This document shows, in pieces, positions 1-4,648 of a stretch of 8,736 bases of DNA. Made by a program: the position numbers and the translations under genes. This stretch comes from DASZZV01 sp035544835 (GTDB taxonomy: Bacteria > Acidobacteriota > Thermoanaerobaculia > Gp7-AA8), in the NCBI GenBank assembly GCA_035544835.1, contig DASZZV010000423.1, forward strand, positions 1 to 8,736, in the 5' to 3' direction. Numbering within the stretch: the stretch's first letter is position 1; every line of letters begins with the position of its first letter. The notes under the pieces were generated by a model. It was not told where the DNA came from and searched no databases. It was given only the letters and a program-made list of their open reading frames with translations.

Positions 1-947
1 ACCTTGAGCGTACCTCGAACCTCGCGAACGAGCCCACCGAGCAGCTCCTCGGTTTCCCGGATCAGCTCTTCGTAGTCGGCGTAGGACTGATAAAACTCCA
101 GCATCGTGAACTCTGGATTGTGCTGGGTCGAGATCCCTTCATTGCGAAAGTTGCGGTTGATCTCGTAAACGCGATCGAGACCGCCGACGATGAGCCGCTT
201 GAGATAGAGCTCGGGGGCGACGCGCATGAAGAGCTTCATGCCCAGGGCGTTGTGATGGGTGACGAAAGGGCGCGCCGCAGCACCGCCGGCGATGGGCTGC
301 ATCATCGGCGTCTCCACCTCGATGAAGCGGTGTGCGTCGAAGTAGTTGCGGATGTAACGGACGATGGCGGCGCGGGTGATGAAGGTCTTCTTGACGTCGT
401 CGTTGACGATGAGGTCGACATAGCGCTGGCGATAGCGCAGCTCGACATCGGTGAGTCCGTGCCATTTTTCAGGCAGCGGGCGGAGGGCCTTGGACAGAAA
501 CGTGATACAGGAAGCCTTGATGGAGAGCTCGCCCTTCTTCGTCCTGAAGACGTGGCCCTCGACGCCGATCCAATCGCCGACATCCAGATTCTCGTAGAGT
601 GTCCATTCCTTCGCGGTCAGTGTGTCCTTGCGGCAATAGACCTGAATGCGACCGGTGCGCTCGGAAAGATCGAGGAAAGCGGTCTTGCCATGATCACGAA
701 CGGTCATGAGCCGCCCCGCCAGTTTGACCGCGATCGCCTCGGCATCGAGCGTCTCGCCCGACTTGGAACGATTGTCGCCAACGATCTTTTCTATCGTCGA
801 GTCGACCTCGGCGCGCGATGGGAAGGGATCGTAGCCGGCCGCAACGATGCGCCCCAGTTTCTCGCGCCGGATGCGAATGAGCTCGCTCTCAGCAATTTCG
901 GGCTGTCCTTCTTCAGGAGCCCCTTCTTCATTTCTCTGGTCGGTCAT
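1..947 (-). CDS. lysS: Lysyl-tRNA synthetase, class II (3' end beyond window)
   Basis: Charges tRNA-Lys with lysine in the cytoplasm, using ATP. Reading the minus strand from the ATG at 947 gives 315 residues before the window edge. Bacterial class II LysRS is about 490-510 residues, so roughly the last third is missing, including motif 3. The N-terminal OB-fold anticodon-binding domain covers about residues 70-150 (GRLMTVRDHGKTAFLDL is typical). The catalytic domain begins near 165 with the hallmark LPEKWHGLTDVELRYRQRY (158-176). Motif 1 lies around FIEVETPMM (208-216), followed by GGAAARPFVTHHNAL, and motif 2 around RNFRNEGISTQHNPEFTMLE (265-284). The ATG overlaps the stop of the upstream aminotransferase gene (ATGA, 944-947). 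No Shine-Dalgarno sequence is visible before it, so translation probably depends on coupling. Family assignment is certain; only completeness is unknown. Confidence 0.97.
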   Translation of the reverse strand, partial: MTDQRNEEGAPEEGQPEIAESELIRIRREKLGRIVAAGYDPFPSRAEVDSTIEKIVGDNRSKSGETLDAEAIAVKLAGRLMTVRDHGKTAFLDLSERTGRIQVYCRKDTLTAKEWTLYENLDVGDWIGVEGHVFRTKKGELSIKASCITFLSKALRPLPEKWHGLTDVELRYRQRYVDLIVNDDVKKTFITRAAIVRYIRNYFDAHRFIEVETPMMQPIAGGAAARPFVTHHNALGMKLFMRVAPELYLKRLIVGGLDRVYEINRNFRNEGISTQHNPEFTMLEFYQSYADYEELIRETEELLGGLVREVRGTLK

Positions 948-2119
948 CGGAGGGACTCAATGGCGGCAGCAACTTCTTCCAGCGTCTCCAGCGAAGTCGA
1001 GAAAGACATGCGGAGATGTCCTTCGCCCGCTTCGCCGAAGACCAGGCCTGGCACGGTGGCCACACCCGTTGTTTCCAGCAGCCGGTTCATCGCCGCCCAG
1101 GAGTCTGTTCCGAGCACGTCGCTGACGTCGGCGAACAGATAGAACGCACCGCGGGGGCGAACGTAACCGAAGCCGGCCCGGTCGGCGATGGCGGTGAGTA
1201 AGTCTCTCCGCCGCAGGTATTCGCCCTTCATCGACTGGATATGCGAGTCGCAGTCCCTGATGGCCGCGACCGCTGCGAATTGAGTCGGCGTGGAGACCCC
1301 GTTGATGGAGTTGAGCACTAATTTCTGGATGACTCCGATCCATGGGAGTGTGGCGGCGACATAGCCGACGCGCCAGCCGGTCATCGAGTAACTCTTACTC
1401 AATGTATAGACCGAGATCGTCCGCTCGCGCATCCCGGGCAGTGAGGCGATCGAGATGTGCCTGGCCTCGTCATAGGTCAGGTCCTCGTAAGCTTCGTCCG
1501 AGATGATGACCAGGTTCTCGCGTTCCGCGAAGAGGGCGATGGTTTGCAGTTGCTCGAGCGAAAGGACATCGCCGGTCGGATTGGACGGCGTGTTGACATA
1601 GATGGCGCGAGTTCGTGGGGAGAGGCTGGTACGAAGCGAGCTCTCGAGGGCACCGGCGCGAACCGCCGACCAGGGGATCAGCACCGGCTTCCCGCCGCAG
1701 AAAGTGACCAGGTCGCGGATAGGAGTCCAGTATGGCGAGAAGAAAATCACCTCGTCGCCGGGATTGACCGTCGCCTGGAAAGCACAGAAAAGACCGTGCA
1801 TACCTCCATTGGTCACCACCAGCTCGTCGCGATTGAAGGTTGTCCGGTTTCGCCTGGCCAGCTTCTCCTCGATCGCCGCGAGTAGCGGCGCTATCCCTGA
1901 AGAGGGGGCATAGCGAGTCTGATTCTCGTCGACAGCCCGCTTCAACGCCTCTTTGATCGGATCAGGCGTCGGGTGAAACGGCTCGCCGCCCTCGAGCTGC
2001 AACACTTTCATGCCGCTCTCTTTGAGTGCCAGCACGCGGTTGCGGATCTTGACGATGTCCGAAAAGCCCAGCTGGGTCGTCCGGTCCGCAGGCGTGAGAG
2101 TCATGAGTTCTTTCAGCAT
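944..2119 (-). CDS. PLP-dependent aminotransferase, class I/II (aspartate aminotransferase-like)
   Basis: A 391-residue fold-type I enzyme that should move an amino group between an amino acid and a 2-oxo acid; the exact substrate cannot be read from sequence. Visible landmarks are an N-terminal substrate-loop region LQLEGGEPFHPTPDPIKEAL (40-59), NTPSNPTG (176-183) with the PLP-contacting Asn, SDEAYEDL (207-214) with the Asp that pairs with the pyridine nitrogen, TLSKSYSMTGWRVGY (239-253) with Schiff-base Lys242 and phosphate-binding Arg250, and HLRMSFS (368-374) with Arg370 for the substrate carboxylate. The start at 2119 has GAAGGA 3 bases upstream; a second ATG at 2104 is possible. The frame stays open to an ATG at 2257, but that extension is translated heptamer repeat and is not credible. 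First gene of an operon with lysS, overlapping it by 4 bases. Confidence 0.93.
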   Translation of the reverse strand: MLKELMTLTPADRTTQLGFSDIVKIRNRVLALKESGMKVLQLEGGEPFHPTPDPIKEALKRAVDENQTRYAPSSGIAPLLAAIEEKLARRNRTTFNRDELVVTNGGMHGLFCAFQATVNPGDEVIFFSPYWTPIRDLVTFCGGKPVLIPWSAVRAGALESSLRTSLSPRTRAIYVNTPSNPTGDVLSLEQLQTIALFAERENLVIISDEAYEDLTYDEARHISIASLPGMRERTISVYTLSKSYSMTGWRVGYVAATLPWIGVIQKLVLNSINGVSTPTQFAAVAAIRDCDSHIQSMKGEYLRRRDLLTAIADRAGFGYVRPRGAFYLFADVSDVLGTDSWAAMNRLLETTGVATVPGLVFGEAGEGHLRMSFSTSLETLEEVAAAIESLR

Positions 2120-2132
2120 CGGTCCTTCGGAA

Positions 2133-2160
2133 ATTGAGAATTGAGAATTGAGAATTGAGA
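2133..2160. repeat. Heptamer tandem array A: four perfect ATTGAGA units
   Basis: Four perfect contiguous copies of ATTGAGA, AT-rich in a GC-rich neighbourhood. The array ends 13 bases upstream of the aminotransferase start and so lies in that gene's leader. On the minus strand the unit reads TCTCAAT, one base different from the TTTCAAT unit of array B on the plus strand. This resembles the short tandem heptanucleotide repeats known from some bacteria such as cyanobacteria. No function is evident. Confidence 0.95.
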
Positions 2161-2173
2161 AATAAGGCGAAAG

Positions 2174-2219
2174 GGCGCGCCGTCGCCGCGCCGAGAAAGC
2201 GAGTGATTGTACCCTCGCT
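2174..2219. other. Two adjacent inverted repeats between the heptamer arrays
   Basis: GGCGCG (2174-2179) pairs with CGCGCC (2187-2192) across a 7-base loop, and AGCGAG (2198-2203) pairs with CTCGCT (2214-2219) across a 10-base loop. Both are perfect 6-bp stems in the 84-base spacer between arrays A and B. Neither is followed by a convincing T-run on either strand, so I do not call terminators. They may be leader structures, or part of one composite repeat element with the arrays. Confidence 0.4.
2206..2211 (-). promoter_or_regulatory. Putative -10 box for the aminotransferase-lysS operon
   Basis: The minus strand reads TACAAT here, five of six matches to TATAAT, about 87 bases upstream of the aminotransferase ATG. 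It sits in the loop of a possible hairpin (AGCGAG 2198-2203 with CTCGCT 2214-2219). No good -35 box is found at 16-18 bases. If real, the transcript would begin near 2199 and carry array A in its leader. Confidence 0.3.
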
Positions 2220-2244
2220 ACCAGCGTCATCCCGCCCCTTTCTT

Positions 2245-2272
2245 TTTCAATTTTCAATTTTCAATTTTCAAT
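2245..2272. repeat. Heptamer tandem array B: four perfect TTTCAAT units
   Basis: Four perfect contiguous copies of TTTCAAT plus a degenerate fifth (TTTCC). It is the inverse of array A apart from one transition per unit, and lies 56 bases upstream of the first tRNA-Val gene. Its first base is 112 bases (16 times 7) after the first base of array A, so the two arrays are in heptamer phase. Confidence 0.95.
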
Positions 2273-2303
2273 TTCCTGGGTTATCCTAGCCACCTTTGAA
2301 ACA

Positions 2304-2320
2304 GCAGCCTCCAGGGCTGC
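2304..2320 (+). other. Hairpin in the tRNA-Val(CAC) 5' leader
   Basis: GCAGCC (2304-2309) and GGCTGC (2315-2320) form a perfect 6-bp stem with a 5-base loop, ending 8 bases before the mature tRNA 5' end. If the tRNA is transcribed from further upstream (a weak TATCCT lies at 2283), this would be a leader hairpin removed by RNase P. No T-run follows, so it is not a terminator. Confidence 0.35.
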
Positions 2321-2328
2321 GACCTCTC

Positions 2329-2404
2329 AGGCGCTTAGCTCAGTTGGTAGAGCATCACCTTCACACGGTGGGGGTCAGCGGTTCGAGTCCGCTAGCGCCT
2401 ACCA
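2329..2404 (+). tRNA. tRNA-Val (anticodon CAC)
   Basis: A complete 76-base cloverleaf. The acceptor stem AGGCGCT/AGCGCCT pairs over 7 bp. The D-arm is GCTC..GAGC with loop AGTTGGTA. The anticodon stem TCACC/GGTGG (first pair T-G) holds loop TTCACAC, with anticodon CAC at 2362-2364, reading the GUG valine codon. The variable loop is 5 bases, and the T-arm AGCGG/CCGCT holds TTCGAGT. Discriminator A and encoded CCA follow. A rho-independent terminator starts 16 bases downstream, so this looks like a single-gene unit. It closely resembles the tRNA-Val(GAC) at 4168 and differs by compensated changes in the acceptor stem. Confidence 0.97.
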
Positions 2405-2419
2405 CTTCTTGAACTCATT

Positions 2420-2450
2420 ACGCCGCTTACGTCCGGCGTTTTTCGTTTTT
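2420..2450 (+). terminator. Rho-independent terminator after tRNA-Val(CAC)
   Basis: Stem ACGCCG (2420-2425) with CGGCGT (2434-2439), 8-base loop, followed by TTTTTCGTTTTT. The same stem sequence is used after the second tRNA-Val gene. Confidence 0.8.
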
Positions 2451-2467
2451 GCCGAATCCGCGAAGCG

Positions 2468-2492
2468 AAGTGTTCACGCGCAAAGTGTTCAC
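2468..2492. repeat. Direct repeat AAGTGTTCAC, two copies
   Basis: Ten-base perfect copies at 2468-2477 and 2483-2492, 15 bases apart, with an internal GTG-TT-CAC dyad. They lie about 65-90 bases upstream of the membrane-protein gene at 2557. They could be a pair of operator half-sites or chance; nothing else supports a regulator. Confidence 0.4.
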
Positions 2493-2517
2493 CGGGTCGG
2501 CGATCCGGCCGCACGAT

Positions 2518-2545
2518 TTTAACCGCACCTGGCTCAAGTTATGAT
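2518..2545 (+). promoter_or_regulatory. Putative promoter for the 2557 membrane-protein gene
   Basis: TATGAT at 2540-2545 matches five of six -10 positions. A weak -35 candidate, TTTAAC (2518-2523), lies 16 bases upstream. Transcription would then start about 5 bases before the GTG at 2557, giving a nearly leaderless mRNA. That fits the absence of a Shine-Dalgarno sequence. Confidence 0.3.
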
Positions 2546-2556
2546 CTGACGATACC

Positions 2557-3252
2557 GTGAATCGATTCGGACGTCTGACGCACCTCGTCGGCTTCAACGC
2601 CATCGCGATCACCGGTGTCTTTTTTCGCGGGTGGGCTGACGGCACTGCCGTGGCGTTGTACTGGTGCGAGTCACTGATATTCGTGCTGTCCGTCTCTATT
2701 CTTGTCGCGCTACACAGAAGACTCACGAACAAGAGCGGTCACTTCTTCCGCCGCGGAACCTACAACAAGTCATTCCTCACGACCTCTTTCGTGTGTGTTC
2801 TCATTCAGATCCCCTTTCTTTTTACTTTGCTGGGCCTGTTCGGAGTCGGTGGTGGCGTCGATCTTCATTCGCTCGCGGGAGGCGTGGCCGGTGCCGCCGT
2901 TTTCGTTCTCATCGGGTTCGTTATAAGTCTCGCCGGTCTGCGCGACCGCCCATTTGCGTGGGTCAAACAGGCGACCGACTTCGCGCTCTGGCGGGTCTTC
3001 GTGATTTTTATTGCCATTTTCATCGGCGGTTTCGGAGGAGTCGTCCTCAACAGGCCGCATACTCTCGTCTATGCCTTCACCGCTCTGCGGCTGTTCACCG
3101 ACATCGTTGGGCAGTTCCCTGAGTACAATCCGGATGAGCCGCCGCGATGGTTCATCAAACTGTTCGGCGCAGGTTCGATTGAGGACTGGCACCGCAAGCG
3201 CGCTCGCGAACGTTCCTTCGCAGCGGGAAATGAGATCCCTTTGCCGCGATAG
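2557..3252 (+). CDS. Hypothetical six-helix membrane protein, DUF6498-like
   Basis: A 231-residue integral membrane protein with no assigned function. Hydrophobic segments lie at about 8-24, 31-52, 73-95, 107-127, 143-165 and 168-186. A charged C-terminal tail follows, rich in Arg, Lys and Pro (WHRKRARERS near 211-220). The GVFF.GW stretch followed by VALYWCESLIFVL (20-44), together with a late LRLFTDIVGQF segment (178-187), resembles the DUF6498 family. I make this call from memory of the family's pattern, so it is tentative. The start is GTG at 2557; the in-frame TGA at 2542-2544 excludes anything longer, and there is no internal Met. No ribosome-binding site is visible. It converges on the outer-membrane gene with 13 bases between stop codons, and no clear terminator lies between them. 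Its position between two tRNA-Val genes gives no functional hint. Confidence 0.8.
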   Translation: MNRFGRLTHLVGFNAIAITGVFFRGWADGTAVALYWCESLIFVLSVSILVALHRRLTNKSGHFFRRGTYNKSFLTTSFVCVLIQIPFLFTLLGLFGVGGGVDLHSLAGGVAGAAVFVLIGFVISLAGLRDRPFAWVKQATDFALWRVFVIFIAIFIGGFGGVVLNRPHTLVYAFTALRLFTDIVGQFPEYNPDEPPRWFIKLFGAGSIEDWHRKRARERSFAAGNEIPLPR

Positions 3253-3265
3253 GGCTCAGGTCCGA

Positions 3266-3976
3266 TCAGAAGCGCTCGCTCACTCCGGCGGCGATGAACC
3301 AGTCCGGGAAGTCGTTCCCGGTGACGCCCACGCCTCCGGCGACATCGAGCTGCGTGTCGTTGCTGACGAGCCAGGCGATGCCTCCGTCAAGGACGAGCGA
3401 TGGATCGCCGGAGCCAGCGTGGAATTCGAAATCGACGAAGGGGGCGGCCTTGCCGACGTTTTTCGTCAGAGTCGCGGCGATGATTGCGGTGGGCCGCTCA
3501 CCCTCCTGGAGGCCCAGCCCGGCGTTGGGCGTCAGCACGAGGTTGTTCCCCAGGTCGATGTCGCTGACCAGGCGCAGGTCACCTTCGAATTCTGATGTTC
3601 GGGCCACACCCTCGCCGGAGGGAGGTTGCACCGAGGCGATGACGGACAGTGGAATGCTCCCAACGCGGAGCTTCAGTTTGAATCCGATCGCCACCGGCGC
3701 AAGATCCACGTCGCCATGCGAGAAGAGAGCAGTGTTGGTTCCGAGTCTCAGTTCGAACGCATCTGAGAGACCGTACCGCAGCAGCGTGGGAAGGCCCACG
3801 GTCGAGCCATTCTGGTGATCGAGCTCGGCACCGGTTTCGACCTGAAGCGTTCCCGCACCGACGATGCTCGAGCCGTTGGCAAATCCGGGCTGGTCGGCGG
3901 AGATCGGTTCCTGCTGGGCATGACCAGCGGCGGCGTAGGCGGTGACGATCAGGAAGACTGCGGCGATCTGGCGCAC
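3266..3976 (-). CDS. Predicted outer-membrane beta-barrel protein (MetA-pathway / transporter-like)
   Basis: A 236-residue exported protein. A signal peptide (residues 1-20, hydrophobic core IAAVFLIVTAYAAA) ends with GHA, with likely cleavage before QQ21. The mature N-terminus ISADQPGFANGSSIVGAGTLQVETGA-type sequence (25-50) matches the opening of the MetA-pathway phenol-degradation/putative transporter family (PF13557), where an 'RPG' or 'QPG' precedes a 'G.lQ.E.G' strand. The rest consists of alternating short amphipathic strands and Gly-rich turns, and the chain ends in ERF with a terminal Phe, as BAM-assembled barrels usually do. Start GTG at 3976 has a strong GAGGAG seven bases upstream. 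It is a single gene, convergent with the membrane protein at 2557. The substrate, if any, is unknown; the family name does not imply phenol metabolism here. Confidence 0.85.
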   Translation of the reverse strand: MRQIAAVFLIVTAYAAAGHAQQEPISADQPGFANGSSIVGAGTLQVETGAELDHQNGSTVGLPTLLRYGLSDAFELRLGTNTALFSHGDVDLAPVAIGFKLKLRVGSIPLSVIASVQPPSGEGVARTSEFEGDLRLVSDIDLGNNLVLTPNAGLGLQEGERPTAIIAATLTKNVGKAAPFVDFEFHAGSGDPSLVLDGGIAWLVSNDTQLDVAGGVGVTGNDFPDWFIAAGVSERF

Positions 3977-4014
3977 GTTGAGCTCCTCAGGTAGTGTGGT
4001 TTGCTCTTCACCTA

Positions 4015-4060
4015 TTACTTGTTACTCGTGTTACTGGCCAAGTCTACGAGCAACGAGCAA
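4015..4060. repeat. Degenerate heptamer inverted repeat (TTACTCG/TTGCTCG type)
   Basis: TTACTTG (4015-4021), TTACTCG (4022-4028) and, after a 2-base insertion, TTACTGG (4031-4037). These are followed by two perfect copies of CGAGCAA (4047-4060), the reverse complement of TTGCTCG. The two halves are imperfect inverted copies with a 9-base gap and could fold into a hairpin. It lies about 40-85 bases upstream of the outer-membrane gene's GTG and may overlap its promoter. It has the same seven-base periodicity as arrays A and B but a different unit. Confidence 0.6.
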
Positions 4061-4167
4061 CCAATGTGCCTGCCTTGCGCTGGCCCTTGGACATCGGATA
4101 TCGTCTCGCCTCCCAAAAGCGGGAATGACTTTTCACCGCCGCCGGTTCGGGAGAAATATCCGGTTTC

Positions 4168-4244
4168 AGGCCCTTAGCTCAGCTGGTTAGAGCGCCACCT
4201 TGACACGGTGGAGGTCAGCGGTTCGAGTCCGCTAGGGCCTACCA
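4168..4244 (+). tRNA. tRNA-Val (anticodon GAC)
   Basis: A complete 77-base cloverleaf. The acceptor stem AGGCCCT/AGGGCCT is perfect. The D-arm is GCTC..GAGC with loop AGCTGGTTA. The anticodon stem CCACC/GGTGG holds loop TTGACAC, with anticodon GAC at 4202-4204 reading GUC and GUU. The variable loop is AGGTC, the T-arm is AGCGG/CCGCT, and CCA is encoded. A possible promoter is TTTTCA (4130-4135) with AAATAT (4154-4159), 18 bases apart. This tRNA shares its whole T-arm and most of its anticodon arm with the tRNA-Val(CAC) 1.8 kb upstream. Confidence 0.97.
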
Positions 4245-4257
4245 GGTGCAACCATTC

Positions 4258-4297
4258 ACGCCGTTCAGGTTCCTCATGAATCGGGCGGCGTTTTTCT
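4258..4297 (+). terminator. Rho-independent terminator after tRNA-Val(GAC)
   Basis: Stem ACGCCG (4258-4263) with CGGCGT (4286-4291). The 22-base loop itself contains a TTCA/TGAA pairing (4264-4267 with 4277-4280). The stem is followed by TTTTTCTT. It uses the same 6-bp stem as the terminator after the first tRNA-Val gene but a quite different loop. Confidence 0.7.
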
Positions 4298-4348
4298 TGT
4301 CGACACGGTCCGGGCGATGGGCGAGAAGGAATGAGAGTCATCAACGGG

Positions 4349-4441
4349 TGTTATCCCGACTCGCGCATGTCACCAAAGATCCTTCGGTCGTACTCACTCC
4401 CTACTGACCCTTACTCTTGGGCGTGCTCCCTCGGGATGACA
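4349..4441. repeat. REP-like inverted-repeat element
   Basis: The outer arms TGTTATCCCGA (4349-4359) and TCGGGATGACA (4431-4441) are reverse complements except for one position. The 71-base interior includes CACCAAAGATCCTTCGGTCG (4371-4390). The arm core TCATCCCGA and the AGATCCTTCG motif resemble short interspersed palindromic elements common in intergenic DNA of environmental bacteria; I state that from memory. No ORF inside looks real. It is probably a non-coding repeat, possibly mobilised in trans, and it lies just after the second tRNA-Val terminator. Confidence 0.5.
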
Positions 4442-4648
4442 ACGTCGCGTGAGACGTCTGCGGCACCTGATGTGGTACGCCGCCATCCTGTTTGTGGAGC
4501 GCTTGGCCGCCACCGGTTCCTCGCCTGACGCTCGATCCGTAGTTCCAGAACGCCCCTTCGGTTGTTCCGGTATGCTGGCCGAGTTCAAAACTCGTAGCGC
4601 CCACTGGAGTGCGTTGACGTTTGCGCCACCGCGCCTGGAGACAGAAGT
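4442..4648 (+). other. Gene-free region upstream of kup
   Basis: The stretch from the second tRNA terminator to kup contains the REP-like element and then these 207 bases. Small open frames here have no recognisable product. Small structures seen are ACGTC/GACGT (4442-4446 with 4453-4457) and CGAGT/ACTCG (4580-4584 with 4590-4594). TATGCT at 4571-4576 is a weak -10 candidate without a clear -35. I looked for a c-di-AMP (ydaO-type) riboswitch, which precedes some potassium-transporter genes, and did not recognise its conserved pieces. Confidence 0.4.

Noticed and set aside
120..1142. Long plus-strand open frame of 340 codons
   Set aside because: It runs antisense over lysS and the end of the aminotransferase gene, both with unmistakable family motifs. 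Its translation has no recognisable domain and is a composition shadow.
2120..2257. N-terminal extension of the aminotransferase to an ATG inside array B
   Set aside because: The extra 46 residues translate the heptamer repeats and GC-rich spacer, and would exceed the family's usual N-terminus. The ATG at 2119 has GAAGGA just upstream.
2133..2272. CRISPR-like array
   Set aside because: Units are seven bases and contiguous, with no spacers of 30-40 bases and no cas genes.
2770..3192. Minus-strand open frame of 140 codons
   Set aside because: It is antisense to the membrane-protein gene and highly charged with no recognisable features, as expected for the complement of a hydrophobic coding sequence.
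2405..4167. Integrated genomic island between tRNA-Val genes
   Set aside because: There is no integrase or transposase, and the identical stretch belongs to normal tRNA structure. Kept only as a low-interest synteny question.
4442..4648. c-di-AMP (ydaO-type) riboswitch upstream of kup
   Set aside because: Expected from other potassium-transporter genes, but I could not find its conserved segments or pairing layout.
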